Below, in pieces: positions 1-11,951 of a stretch of 64,000 nt of DNA (position 1 is the first letter of the stretch; each line of letters opens with the position of its first letter). Origin of the DNA: Ascoidea rubescens DSM 1968 (taxonomy: Eukaryota; Ascomycota; Saccharomycetes; Ascoideales; Ascoideaceae); contig NW_017962923.1 of NCBI RefSeq assembly GCF_001661345.1, positions 62,001 to 126,000 on the forward strand. Direction: 5' to 3'. The notes under the pieces are model-generated. The model was not told where the DNA came from. It ran no database searches and saw nothing but the letters and a program-made list of their open reading frames with translations. Made by a program: the position numbers and the translations under genes.

Positions 1-320
1 TTGGAAACTGGCTACCTATCATAATAGGCGCTATATTTGCCCTTTCACACATCCCATTGATTGTTTGCAAGTCGTTGAATAGCAATGGCTACATTGACGA
101 TTTAAGTGAATCCTCCACATATATTATTGATTTCGGTAGATGGTTGTCAAGTTTTTTATTAATAAGTGGCTTTGCTTTGTCAATATTATTAAGCCATTGT
201 CATATCATTACCTTTTCATCCATGGTACTAACAATAATAGGTGGTTTGTTGATATACGGAACTGTGGTTTACTTTACTTCTTTTTTTGATTCTAATCAGA
301 GCGATGAATTTGAAATTTAA
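1..320 (+). CDS. VPS55: Vps55-type endosomal membrane protein (3' part of gene)
   Basis: The gene enters from the left edge; the frame beginning at base 3 is open to a stop at 318-320 and shows the last 105 residues. They contain three hydrophobic segments. The pattern of a polar loop (SSTYIIDFGRWLSS), then a membrane segment, a HCH pair and a closing GGLLIYGTVVYF segment matches the C-terminal two thirds of yeast Vps55 (140 residues, four membrane segments). Vps55 works with Vps68 in trafficking from late endosome to vacuole. The protein ends in an acidic tail (SDEFEI), as in the family. The start codon lies outside the window. Family assignment is by recalled similarity. Confidence 0.8.
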   Translation, partial: GNWLPIIIGAIFALSHIPLIVCKSLNSNGYIDDLSESSTYIIDFGRWLSSFLLISGFALSILLSHCHIITFSSMVLTIIGGLLIYGTVVYFTSFFDSNQSDEFEI

Positions 321-835
321 GTGTGGAAGTTGAAAAAAAACTTTATTCAAAGAGGCTTTTTGTAATTGGGTATTTTATGAGGAACAAGAGAAATATTTCA
401 ATTTTTCTTTCTTGGTTTTTTTTGCAACAATAGTTATTTTTTTTTTGACTTTATATATTTATATAAAGACTTTCTTTTAAGGCAATGTAAGAAATAGTCC
501 AACACAAACACTCAATAGTTTTGGTAACAACACATACAAACCCTCTAAAAAAGTGATCCTAAAAATCAAAAGTTCTAAAATCAAACTGAGAGTTTATAGC
601 GCTGCGATTAAAAAAAACAATTTGGACTGCTGCCAACATTTGCGTTTCTCAAAGAGCTTTCCCCAGAAAGCCATGTGAAACTGTCTTGAAAAACAGATAA
701 ACGTTTTTGAGTAAAGTGCAAGCGTGTTTCCATGGCTCTTTCCACGCTGTTAAAAGACTCTTTGTGTTGCTCATACCATCAAGAGCCTAGCTTGAGCACA
801 TTGCCATTTCTTGCTTTTAATACTTCTATTGTCCG
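321..835. other. Intergenic, VPS55 to RAD57
   Basis: The first part is T-rich 3' flank of VPS55, with a TATA-like stretch near 453-466 that could serve an unseen transcript or RAD57. The stretch 600-780 is less AT-rich and is the likely RAD57 promoter. I see no gene. Confidence 0.5.
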
Positions 836-2410
836 ATGGATTTAAATAGGCATTTTCCTAACTCTCTGATTTTTTTTCTACCAAAATTCGATTTGTTTCG
901 TCGAAAGTGTGTCAAATATGGAATCACAACTTTTGATTTGTTACTTCAAAGCTCATCCAAAATTAATAAACACACTAATTTGGCCATTGAAATAGAGTAT
1001 CTAAACAGAATTAAATATATTTTATCTCATGAAATTAAAAAAGAGAAAAAAAAACATCCACAAACTGTTACTGTGTTTGATTTAGCATTTAACACTCTGC
1101 CTCCTTCATTTCCAACATATTTTTCTACTGGGGACAAAAAAATAGACAGCTTATTAGGAGGAGGTTTGAGACTAGGTTATGTTCATGAGTTGTATGGAGA
1201 AGCAGGGAGTGGTAAATCCAATTTTCTATTTCAAATTGCAATTTATTGTCAACTTTACCGCAAATATGGTGGATTATCTGAAAACAATAACCCAAACTTG
1301 ATGAAATGTTTATACGTCTCAACTGAACCGATAACCACAATGACAAGCAGATTAATTCAAATTCGCAACCAATTAGCAAGAGAATATCTATATTTAAGAG
1401 CACTTGAACTGCCAGATTTAAAAAATATTTATATTTATGAATTAAAAACTGTTTCGCGTCAAATTAGGTTTATAACAGTGGAATTAGAAGAACTTATTAA
1501 AAATAATAAATTAATAAAAGTTATAATTATTGATAGTATTTGCAATAACATGAGAACTTATTTTCAGTATCAAAAAACGTTTAGACTTTTTTTAAAAAGA
1601 ACTTTTTTATTTTGGCTAATGATGAAAACTATAAAGCAAATTGCTACAAAATATAATGTTTGTATTATTTTTTCCAATCAAGTGTCTGATTATTTTCCAA
1701 AAAATTATTCAAAGAATTTTCTTTCAAATTTGTCAGCATCAGGAGCATATCAATTAGGTTGGAAACATGGATGGGATGATCTAACTTGTTGTTACAGTCA
1801 AATAATGAATTCTAAGAACAATAATTTAAATCGTATTTTTCAATCCATTAATAATCAAAATTACTTTGAAAAAAATGATAAATTGTTGTTATATCTTTAT
1901 ACTGGATATTGGAGAAGATTGCGTTTTAAAAAAAGAACAATAAATGTGTATAGAAAGAGAAATTTACCTCTTTATTCAGATAGTTCCGAAATCAAGTTGA
2001 GGAAAATAAATAATCTCAAGTTAAGAAAGGTAATTGATAATAAGATTCCTGCATTAGATCGGCGCTTAGATCGATATATTGACATTAAAATAAGATTAAC
2101 GATATCTCAAAATTGTATTTCGGTTAATGATAAAAGAAAAGGGATCCAATCGCAAATAATAAATGAAAAAATATTGTTTTTAAATGAGAGCGATAATAAG
2201 CAAAAGTATATGCTATTCGGTAAAAAATATGATGAAAATGATTTGGAGCAAAATCATCTTGGATTTTACAACTTAAATAAAGCTAGAGAAAACATGGATT
2301 TAGGATTAAGACCACGCAAACATCGATTTATTCGTATCGTTAGAAGTCCATTTGTTAGCTCATCAAAAGAAATAGAATGGGATATATCAAGAAGATGCAA
2401 TGCATTATGA
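836..2410 (+). CDS. RAD57: Rad57-like RecA-family recombination mediator
   Basis: This is a 524-residue RecA-fold protein. The Walker A motif GEAGSGKS lies at about residues 121-128 and follows the RecA-family lead-in STGDKKIDSLLGGG. A Walker B-like strand (VIIIDSI) comes about 100 residues later. The stretch YQLGWKHGWDD near residue 310 matches the Rad57-specific YQLGWLVGW segment of yeast. The C-terminal 170 residues are basic and poorly conserved. In yeast Rad57 pairs with Rad55 and stabilises Rad51 filaments in homologous recombination. The first ATG at 836 gives a normal N-terminus. RAD57 rather than RAD55 is chosen because of the YQLGW segment and the length. The gene converges on the F-box gene with 222 bp between stops. 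Confidence 0.8.
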   Translation: MDLNRHFPNSLIFFLPKFDLFRRKCVKYGITTFDLLLQSSSKINKHTNLAIEIEYLNRIKYILSHEIKKEKKKHPQTVTVFDLAFNTLPPSFPTYFSTGDKKIDSLLGGGLRLGYVHELYGEAGSGKSNFLFQIAIYCQLYRKYGGLSENNNPNLMKCLYVSTEPITTMTSRLIQIRNQLAREYLYLRALELPDLKNIYIYELKTVSRQIRFITVELEELIKNNKLIKVIIIDSICNNMRTYFQYQKTFRLFLKRTFLFWLMMKTIKQIATKYNVCIIFSNQVSDYFPKNYSKNFLSNLSASGAYQLGWKHGWDDLTCCYSQIMNSKNNNLNRIFQSINNQNYFEKNDKLLLYLYTGYWRRLRFKKRTINVYRKRNLPLYSDSSEIKLRKINNLKLRKVIDNKIPALDRRLDRYIDIKIRLTISQNCISVNDKRKGIQSQIINEKILFLNESDNKQKYMLFGKKYDENDLEQNHLGFYNLNKARENMDLGLRPRKHRFIRIVRSPFVSSSKEIEWDISRRCNAL

Positions 2411-2632
2411 AATATTACAAAAAATATTATAAAAAATACTATAAAAAATATTACAAAAAATATTATATATGATGTTATTAGGTAGAAAATATAACCAATA
2501 GTTATAGTGAAGCTATGAGATAGTAAGCCATGTTTGAGATTATAGATTATTTGAAAATATTTATAAAAATATGATTTTTTTTCATTTTTTTCATTTTTTG
2601 TTTTCATTTTGAGCGACATATGTAATTGAAAA

Positions 2633-4696
2633 CTATAAGTTTGGGAAAAATTTGACTAAGTGCTCGTTGACAATGAATTTGTTTTTGTGATTATCAAATT
2701 TAGAAAAAAACAAACCTATTAAAGGATGATGAATAAATTTATTTAGAATTTTTCTGGGTATTCTTTGATTATGCCTAAATATATAGTTGGCCTCATTAGC
2801 AATATAATGAACTTCATCAGGTTCATACTGATCATCTTTGAACTTATTTATTAGCAAGCTATCTTCATTATAAATTGTTATAAAATCATCTGAATTTGTT
2901 AAAACGTTATAAAAAAAAGTACTTCTAGAACAGTTAAAACGTTTGTTGTCAAAATGTTTCCAGCCAATGATTAAGCAATAGGTACCTAAACGTTTATGAT
3001 ATATTAGATCACCGACCTGATATAAGGGCTGGATATCAATATTAGCATACAAACGATCGTTTAAAGTTAAAGATAAATTGAATTTTTTATAGTAAGATTC
3101 AATTGAGGCGTTATTTGAGTGGATTTGAGATTTGAAATTTTCCAAGTAAATCAAATTTTGAAAATTATTGTAAATTGAGGAAGGCCATAAGCGGTTTAAA
3201 AAAAAAAGAATGAAATCGATTGAATGGTCCAGATTTAAATGATTTTGGAAGATTCGTAGATGATTTTTTATTTGAAAGGAAGATAGATTTGATAAAGATA
3301 GGTTATAATAAGCTTTAATATATTCGTAATCTTTAGGAGTGAAGGAGGGATATCTGTAGTTTGTATCGTTTTCAAGATCAGTATTGGGGTTGAGGGTATT
3401 ATTCAGAATAAAAGTTGATTGATTGGAAATTGATGAGTTATAAGACTGGTTGAAAAAGGAAAATAAAAGATCAGTATGAGTTAAGGGCTTTAAATAAGAG
3501 AGATTTAATAGATTGATTAAATTTGAGTCAGAAATATCATTGGTGTTGGAAAAAAGATCTGAGTTGAAGTTAGTTGTGTGAAAGGGTTGAGAGCGAAAGA
3601 TTCTAAAGGATTGATTTGATTTAATGTCGAATAAGATTTGGTTTAAATTGAAGATGGAAATGTGATTATTTTGAATTAAGAAATAGGAGTAGTTGTGAAT
3701 TGGGTCATAAATTGGGTCGTAGACCAATAATAAAAAAGAGGAGACGATAGTTTTGTAGCCTAATAATGAAGCCAAGTTTGATATAATGGAGTTTAAAGAT
3801 ATGTGATTTCCTGAGGATAAGCCAGAATAGATATTCAATATGAAGAAATCATTATAGGAAGGGGAGTTGTAGATGAATTTTTGATTTGATTTTCGGTTAA
3901 TGTTGATAAAATGGAAAAAGATTTTAATTAAAGAATAGATTGCGTGAGTGTTGTGATTAAAGTTGTGGGAGGATTTAAGATTTAAAAATTTTTTGATTGT
4001 TTTGTTGATGACGGAGGATCTGTTGGAGGATAGGAGATCAAAGTTAGGATGGAAATGATTTAGGAGAAATAGTAGAGATTCCAAATTTGAAAGGGAGGGG
4101 GGAGGAGAAGTAGTAGCTAAGATGGAGTGTATTGAATTGAAAGCAACCATTGATCTTTGAGACAATAATAGTTTATTGGAATGATAGTAGATTGGTAGGT
4201 TGTTTTGCAAGGAGATTTTAGTATAATGGAGGAGGGAGGTGTTTTTATTTAGGTTGACCAAAAGAGGTAGGGAGTTTGAATTGAAGATGGAAATGAAGTT
4301 CCAGTAGTTGTTGACCAAAGAATCAGAGGAAGAAAGAGAAGAGGGATTAGAACTGAAGCAGCAAATCTTTGTTGATAGATAGTCTAACATTGTGAGATCA
4401 AGGTTGAGACGATAAAGGAAAAAGTAATAGGAGGAGTTGTTGGGAGGAATGAAAGGGTGCAGAGAGGCAAAGGCAGCAATGTCATGGTGGAAGAGGGCAA
4501 TCAAGTCTGGAGAGGAAGCAGAGGTGTAGGAGTACCAGTTGTGGAAGATAAAGGAGTTCCAGAAGACATTGGAGGTGAGGAGAGAGTGCAAGCGTGAGTT
4601 TGTCTGGATCAAGAGGCAGAGGTCTCTGGAGTCCAAGAAACGCGAGACAGAGAGCCAGACGTCGAGGGGGAGAGAGTCCAAGGTGAGAGTGGGCAT
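2633..4696 (-). CDS. FBXO21-type F-box protein with YccV/HspQ-like domain
   Basis: From the ATG at 4696 the product has 687 residues. An F-box (LPLDVWLSVSRFLDSRDLCL) lies at about residues 8-50. A middle region carries a stretch like the SirB1/transglutaminase-like domain (SLLGYKTIVSSFLLLVYDP). The C-terminus from about residue 556 has the YccV/HspQ-like signature YQVGDLIYHKRLGTYCLIIGW followed by FFYNVL. That domain order is the one in animal FBXO21, a substrate receptor of SCF ubiquitin ligases. The frame stays open upstream to another ATG at 5050, which would add 118 residues rich in Gln, Glu and Ala. I prefer 4696 because the F-box then starts right after the Met and the extension overlaps the promoter and leader of the divergent gene. 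Substrate unknown. Confidence 0.72.
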   Translation of the reverse strand: MPTLTLDSLPLDVWLSVSRFLDSRDLCLLIQTNSRLHSLLTSNVFWNSFIFHNWYSYTSASSPDLIALFHHDIAAFASLHPFIPPNNSSYYFFLYRLNLDLTMLDYLSTKICCFSSNPSSLSSSDSLVNNYWNFISIFNSNSLPLLVNLNKNTSLLHYTKISLQNNLPIYYHSNKLLLSQRSMVAFNSIHSILATTSPPPSLSNLESLLFLLNHFHPNFDLLSSNRSSVINKTIKKFLNLKSSHNFNHNTHAIYSLIKIFFHFININRKSNQKFIYNSPSYNDFFILNIYSGLSSGNHISLNSIISNLASLLGYKTIVSSFLLLVYDPIYDPIHNYSYFLIQNNHISIFNLNQILFDIKSNQSFRIFRSQPFHTTNFNSDLFSNTNDISDSNLINLLNLSYLKPLTHTDLLFSFFNQSYNSSISNQSTFILNNTLNPNTDLENDTNYRYPSFTPKDYEYIKAYYNLSLSNLSSFQIKNHLRIFQNHLNLDHSIDFILFFLNRLWPSSIYNNFQNLIYLENFKSQIHSNNASIESYYKKFNLSLTLNDRLYANIDIQPLYQVGDLIYHKRLGTYCLIIGWKHFDNKRFNCSRSTFFYNVLTNSDDFITIYNEDSLLINKFKDDQYEPDEVHYIANEANYIFRHNQRIPRKILNKFIHHPLIGLFFSKFDNHKNKFIVNEHLVKFFPNL

Positions 4697-5137
4697 GGGG
4701 GAGAGGCAGAGGAAGCACAGGCAGAGGCAGCACGAGAAGCACAGGCACGAGAAGCACAAAGGGACGAAGGGAAGAAGCGTCTTATCTGGCGCTATCGCCT
4801 GGGCGCCGCGTTGCTTCTGCGCTGTTTCTGCGCCGACGCCCCGTTGCGTGCTATCAGCGCACGTGACCGGTGGCACTGGGTTGCTCTTCGTGGGCTCTTC
4901 TGCTTCTTCTGCTGCTTCTTCTGCTGCTTCTTCTGCTGCTTGTGCTTCCTGCTGTTCTTGTCTTCTTTGCTGTTTCTGCTGCTTCTGCTGTTTCTGCCTG
5001 TTGTGCTTTTGTCTGTTCTCCTGCACTCGTCCTGCCGTTTTGTTTGCCATCTGCCTGTCTTTTGTTCCCAGCTGCCTTTGTACCCTGCTGCTTCTGCTGC
5101 CTCTGCTCCTCTTGATCTTCTGTTTTCTCTATTTGCC
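4697..5137. promoter_or_regulatory. GC-rich divergent promoter, F-box gene and LEE1-like gene
   Basis: This 441-bp spacer is much richer in G and C than the flanking genes. It carries one CACGTG E-box at 4860-4865 within GCACGTGACC, a Cbf1-like site. A TCT/GCT triplet array (4895-4941) and a CT-rich leader precede the LEE1-like ATG. Both strands stay open by chance across the triplet array, so apparent N-terminal extensions of both genes should be treated with care. Confidence 0.55.
4895..4941. repeat. TCT/GCT triplet microsatellite
   Basis: A 12-bp unit (ttcttctgctgc) is repeated about three times with partial copies on both sides. On the minus strand it would encode alternating Ala and Glu runs; on the plus strand Ser/Ala or Leu/Cys-rich runs. 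It lies in the divergent promoter. Confidence 0.7.
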
Positions 5138-7075
<1,938 letters not shown>

Positions 7076-7624
7076 ATTTGTTCTCGCAAGATTGTTACTA
7101 GATATTCTTTCATATGTTTACAAACTTGATTAATTGTTGTTTTTTTTCTCTCTCTCTTTTTTCAACTGATTCGTTCATATCCCGTTTCTTAAAAAATTTT
7201 AATTGTGCTGGTTTCCTCAAATATATAAAATGAAAAGTTTCTTTTGTACTTATTCTATATAAATTTTTTTTCAGTTGTTTTGGTCTTTGTTTTTGGTTGG
7301 AATTTCAAGTTTTTTGGGCTATGGTTTTTTTTATTTTTATTAATAGTGATACCTACTTTTTATCTAATATTTTCTGTTTCTAGATATTTTTGTTTTTATA
7401 TTTTGTGTTTTCTTTTATCAACTGATTTTATTTCCATTTCGACAGTATGAATATTTAATTATATTTATAATTAAAAATAAGAATAGTATTGCCCTATTAT
7501 AGATGAAATAAAATGTAAATAATGGATTGAGACACAGGTTTACTTTTATGACACCAGAAGCAAAATATCGGTTACTTTATGTAATTTATATTTTATAAAA
7601 ATTGAATTTATTTCATATTTCACA
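7076..7624. other. Convergent intergenic, LEE1-like to ELP6
   Basis: T-rich sequence following the LEE1-like stop, with a TTTTTTTCTCTCTC tract near 7140-7160, is typical of yeast 3' flanks. Open frames here encode only Phe/Leu low-complexity peptides. No gene seen. Confidence 0.5.
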
Positions 7625-8500
7625 CTACATAAAATAAAATACAGGGTTTCCATCTTTATTAATAAAATAAAGAAACTGTTTTTCAACAATTGACAAACTT
7701 TGGTCATTTTTTGATATGACATCGACAACTGGTCTAGAACCATTAACTACCGATAATTTGCCAGTAATATCACTTGCAGCTCCAGTTTTTAATGGAGTTA
7801 TATGAAGGTTGAAATTAGAAATATAATGTAATCTCGAAATGTAATCAGTGATTTTATACTCAAGAGAATTATCATTATTTAAAGAATTACTAAAATCAGC
7901 CAATTTAGGAGAAAGGTTTGATACATGAAATAGAAGTTTGCATTTGGTCAATTTTATTGCTGTGAGAATTAAATTGAATAAAGTAAGAGATTGTAACATA
8001 GTCGAAGATAACAAAATCTCTGGATTATGAATAAAAATAACCATTTTTGAATTAGAACTAAAACGTTCATATTTTGCCAAAATCTGCCTAATAATATAAT
8101 TCACAAAAAATGTTTTTACTGATAGATCGGTTAAATCATTTATTGAAAGTTTTTTTGTGAATAAATCAGTAAAGCAATCAATAAAATGAAAATGAAATTT
8201 TGATCTTGAAGACTTTTTAAAAGAAATATTAACATTTAGTTTTCTCATTGCCGTATCCCAAAAGTTTTTATTCTCAATGAACGAAACAAAAAACACAGAT
8301 ATATGGTCATCATTATCTTTTGCTAAATCAGATAAATTTTTAATTAATAGCCTTACCAACCATGAACTTGAAGAGCCAGGGCAAGATGTAATTGTTGAAA
8401 AGGAAGTTGTTGAATCATTTTGTAAAAGTTTGGGAGAAATTACAGTACTATCATCAAAAATATTGAATTGCTGCTTTTCAGCCAGAAAATAAGAGGCCAT
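7625..8500 (-). CDS. ELP6: Elongator complex subunit Elp6
   Basis: The 291-residue product matches yeast Elp6 (273 residues) along its length. Visible matches are the N-terminal FDDSTVISPKLLQNDS segment, a central VIFIHNPEILLSS strand (VVIIEQPELLLSL in yeast) and the C-terminal ITPLKTGAASDITGKLSVVNG, which parallels LNPLKTGFAKDVTGSLHVCRG. Elp6 has a RecA-like fold without a P-loop and forms a hexameric ring with Elp4 and Elp5. That ring is needed for Elongator modification of wobble uridine in tRNAs. ELP4 lies in the same window at 46965. The gene diverges from the SDT1-like gene. Confidence 0.85.
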   Translation of the reverse strand: MASYFLAEKQQFNIFDDSTVISPKLLQNDSTTSFSTITSCPGSSSSWLVRLLIKNLSDLAKDNDDHISVFFVSFIENKNFWDTAMRKLNVNISFKKSSRSKFHFHFIDCFTDLFTKKLSINDLTDLSVKTFFVNYIIRQILAKYERFSSNSKMVIFIHNPEILLSSTMLQSLTLFNLILTAIKLTKCKLLFHVSNLSPKLADFSNSLNNDNSLEYKITDYISRLHYISNFNLHITPLKTGAASDITGKLSVVNGSRPVVDVISKNDQSLSIVEKQFLYFINKDGNPVFYFM

Positions 8501-9351
8501 AACGCGTTTATCTCAAAACAAAAATTATTTCAATCAAAAATAATATAAGCATTTATTGATAAAACTTCAAAACTTCAATTTCTTTAAAATTTAGTTGGAA
8601 TCAATCCTGTCAGGTGATATAATGTAATAGTATGCGTAAACACTGATGCATACATTCACATGCAATTTTAAGTTTAAGATATAGTACCTTAACACTGGAT
8701 ATAATAACACGTGTGGTTGCTTATGTGCTGTTTTGCGCGCGGACCTTCGTGGGTCGTAACCGTAGGCTTCCTGTATTCCAATTCTCAGGGGCTTACACTC
8801 TAAGACCGTAATTTAGGGCTTTTTATGTAAACACGAACAGAACTAGAAATATGTATTGGAAGACTTGATCCCTTTCTTTCGAAATTGATCAAATTACAAC
8901 GCCTTTTATATAATTCTATATCGGTCTAAAGTAATTCATAATAATAAAAATAAAATATTATAATTGTTGTTGTTTTGCTTCCTCTGCTGTTCTTGCAGCC
9001 AATTTTCTGATGTATCGTTTCTCTGGCTGCATTATGGCTTCCGAGCCATCTAGGACTATGTTGTAGCGGTACAAACGGTACACTGACAGATTTCAAATCG
9101 GAATAGCACGTGTTCATAAACAATTTCGCAATCAACAATCTTGCGATCAAGATTGTGGCGATATTCGTTTTGCATGTATAAAATCCGTGACACTGGTAAC
9201 TGATAAGGATATTTTGGGAACGCGGAGCAAGGTCTGAGAATCTGTCTCTGCCACATACTAAAAGTTATTTTTAGGACATAGGAAGCTCAACGTTCGTTTA
9301 TATGGCACTGGCAGTTCAAGATTGAACGACATTAATTTCTAATATCTACAA
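8501..9351. promoter_or_regulatory. Divergent spacer, ELP6 and SDT1-like gene
   Basis: The 851-bp spacer has two CACGTG E-boxes (8708-8713 and 9107-9112). A less AT-rich block (about 8960-9260) has several frames open on the minus strand. One of these, ending at the TAA at 8958-8960, reads as a plausible charged C-terminal peptide and might be an exon of an unrecognised small gene; see findings. I cannot support a full gene model. Confidence 0.4.
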
Positions 9352-10209
9352 ATGACAAAACAACAGTTCACCCAAGTAAGAGAAGAAGTTCAAGAAATTC
9401 AAGAACTTGAAAACAAATTTTTGAAATCCCACCAACACCCAGTTCCAACACTGCAATGTACATTTCCCATCCATAGTTTAAAGGATTTTTCTAATAATGC
9501 GAGCCAAAAAGTGTTTTTTTTTGATATTGATAATTGTTTATATTCATCAAAATTACAAATTCATCAAATGATGCAGAGAGCTATTCAAAACTATATTTCT
9601 CAAGAATTAAATTTATCTTCAGACGATGCCATAGGATTAAATCTGAAATACTATCAGGAATATGGGCTAGCCATACAAGGATTAAAAACACTCCATTCCA
9701 TAGATGCTTTGGAATATAATCGAAAAGTGGATGATGCACTTCCTTTACATGATATTATTAAAAAGGATTTGGTTTTACGAAACATTTTGATCAAGCTAAA
9801 AAATAAAAATGTCAAACTTTGGTTATTCACAAATGCTTATAAAAACCACGCACTCAAAGTCATTTCTTTACTAGGAATTGCTGATTTATTTGATGGATTG
9901 ACTTACTGTGATTATGCTCAAGAAAACTTTCTTTGTAAACCATATAAAATGATGTTTTTAAAGGCAATTAATGATTCTGGTGTGGTTAATTCTCAGGAAA
10001 ACGCTTATTTTATTGATGATTCACGTTTGAATTGCTTAAAGGCAAAAGAATACAATTTTTTTAAAAAAGTTTTTCATCTAATTGAAGATGAAAGTGAATA
10101 CAATGATTGTGCAGACAATTGTATATTAATTAAAGATATTCACGATTTAACTACAGTTGTTCCTGAACTATTCGAACAAAAGCATTATACAGAAGAAGAG
10201 ATGAATTGA
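9352..10209 (+). CDS. SDT1: SDT1/PHM8-type HAD-family nucleotidase
   Basis: The 285-residue product is a HAD phosphatase of the pyrimidine 5'-nucleotidase (Sdt1/Phm8) branch. The nucleophile motif FFDIDNCLY places the two catalytic aspartates at about residues 58 and 60. Motif II is LFTNAY, motif III lies in CKPYKMMF (the Lys), and motif IV is FIDDS. The segment YYQEYGLAIQGL is characteristic of the Sdt1 branch. In yeast Sdt1 hydrolyses UMP, CMP and related nucleotides, and Phm8 is a nucleotide and lysophosphatidate phosphatase. Those two are whole-genome-duplication paralogs, and this gene is probably their single pre-duplication counterpart; which activity dominates cannot be told from the sequence. 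Confidence 0.8.
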   Translation: MTKQQFTQVREEVQEIQELENKFLKSHQHPVPTLQCTFPIHSLKDFSNNASQKVFFFDIDNCLYSSKLQIHQMMQRAIQNYISQELNLSSDDAIGLNLKYYQEYGLAIQGLKTLHSIDALEYNRKVDDALPLHDIIKKDLVLRNILIKLKNKNVKLWLFTNAYKNHALKVISLLGIADLFDGLTYCDYAQENFLCKPYKMMFLKAINDSGVVNSQENAYFIDDSRLNCLKAKEYNFFKKVFHLIEDESEYNDCADNCILIKDIHDLTTVVPELFEQKHYTEEEMN

Positions 10210-11951
10210 ATTTTTTTCATTAACCTGTGTTTAATTTAGTCTGTGAAAATTATCAAAACAATTTTCCATTGAATATTATCATCATTCTAAATACAATAAT
10301 TATTATCAATCCTCTCTTAAAATTATAGTAAACAAAATTTATGACAATTTTTGTTTTCGAGAATAGAGTATATCAGAAAAACGTTTATTATAATTTAAAT
10401 TAAACTTTAATTTCTTATTATTAAAGCCTTTTACAAATTTATCACTTTTCACTTAAAAACCTTGTCATTAATCATAAAAATCATACAAGAAAATTTCATC
10501 TCAGCTGAAGATCAATTATTTTCAAACAATACATATTTTTAGTGATTTATTTTTATCAGCAAATTTAGAACTTCATTGATATCTGTTAATCATTTTTTTC
10601 AATGTCTTTTATCTTTTCTATGTTTAATTAATTTCGAAAACTAAAATTAAAAAGTATCTACTCAATCCGTTTTTTGATACTATGAAACAAATGATAATTA
10701 GATTTATTTTCAAATACAAATTATTTTGAAAACCAAAAAAAAATTATTTGATTTACTTGTTTTTTTATTTTTATGTTTTCTTTTTAATAGCTATCTTTAA
10801 TTATCTTTTGCCGAAAAAATAGTTTTCTTTTAAGATCTTTGTGCAAGTTTCATTTTCTGAAATTTTTCCATTCATCTTACTTCTTTATATAGAAAAGTCA
10901 AAATTTTCATTTTTTTTATAACTTGATTTAAAGCATTCTAAAAGGTTTTTAACTTGTTTAATAAATAGTTTATTGCTTATTTACTTTTAACAAAATTTCT
11001 CGATTACTAGTGCTAGGGCAATAAAAAGACCATTTCTTCGCTTTTCAAAGGAGCAATAAAAGACCACTGTTATGGTATCTTATGCACAGTACATGTAAGA
11101 TGTAGTAATATATATGCTAGGCAACCCTGCTACACCTATCAAAACCACGATGTGGCTAATATATTTCTTCAAAATACTTTTCTAAAGAATAGAAACAACG
11201 AAAATATCGTCATAATGAATGTGTTCATAATACTTACGAAATATTAATAGGTTATCAAAAATATCCTTTTTATCTTATTTTGCAAAAATTCGAATAGTTA
11301 GAAAAGTTTTTGTAAGAATAATTGCATTCTCTATTGATAAAACATCAACGTTTACTATTTGTAATTGTTTTTATTTCCTATGTTAAAATATAATAAATTT
11401 TAACTTGCTCAAGCCATATTTTAATACTATTATTATAATCATTGATAAAATGAAAATTATTGCCAACCATCATTATAAATTATTAATAGTTTACCAGATA
11501 CTATGTTTTCAGCTGACTTTTCTGCAAAAGTTATAGAATCATTGATTTATTCCAACGTCTTATAAAAATAAAGAAATCGAAGATAAAAAGTTGCTACATC
11601 TTTAGTATTAACCGCTGACAGCGGGGTATAATAAGGTTTCACCTCAGTTATGCATGCAATATGCAAATCAGAACTTGAAGATTGATTGAAAAATTACAAC
11701 TAAATTGTTGCTGCACTTACCCTGATAGCCTGTTCTGAAATATATTTAGATCGGCGTATTCTGATACCAGCCGATAGGTGTTTTTTTTGCCTTACACAAT
11801 TTATTAGTTCCAAATTAGTTTTTTTCCAAACTAATTGAGAGAAACAGTTGCTGTATTTAATCTTTCAATTTCAGCGCTCAATGGATTTTGTTAATTTTGA
11901 AAATATCAAAAGATATCATCATTTTTTTGCTTATTTTTTAAATTAACAAAA
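10210..11951. other. Long gene-free stretch before OXP1
   Basis: This 1.74 kb has no open frame of substance on either strand. The first kilobase is very AT-rich. Around 10990-11170 there is a less AT-rich block with a near-repeat (gcaataaaa(a)gacca at about 11018 and 11052), whose reverse strand reads ctagcatatatatta, loosely like part of the LTR family at 17184. The 11600-11780 part is again less AT-rich and is the probable OXP1 promoter. It may hold an unrecognised noncoding RNA or a decayed repeat. Confidence 0.4.

Noticed and set aside
4811-5137. In-frame upstream extension of the LEE1-like gene from an ATG at 4811
   Set aside because: It reads as Cys/Phe/Leu runs from the triplet array and lies in the shared promoter; the ATG at 5138 follows a CT-rich leader and gives a normal Asn/Ser-rich start.
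7244-7450. Phe/Leu-rich open frame after the LEE1-like gene
   Set aside because: T-rich 3' flank; no ATG start and low-complexity translation.
8502-8507. ACGCGT (MCB-type cell-cycle box) just before ELP6
   Set aside because: It is single and lies within the last eight bases before the ATG, inside the leader, where a promoter role is unlikely.
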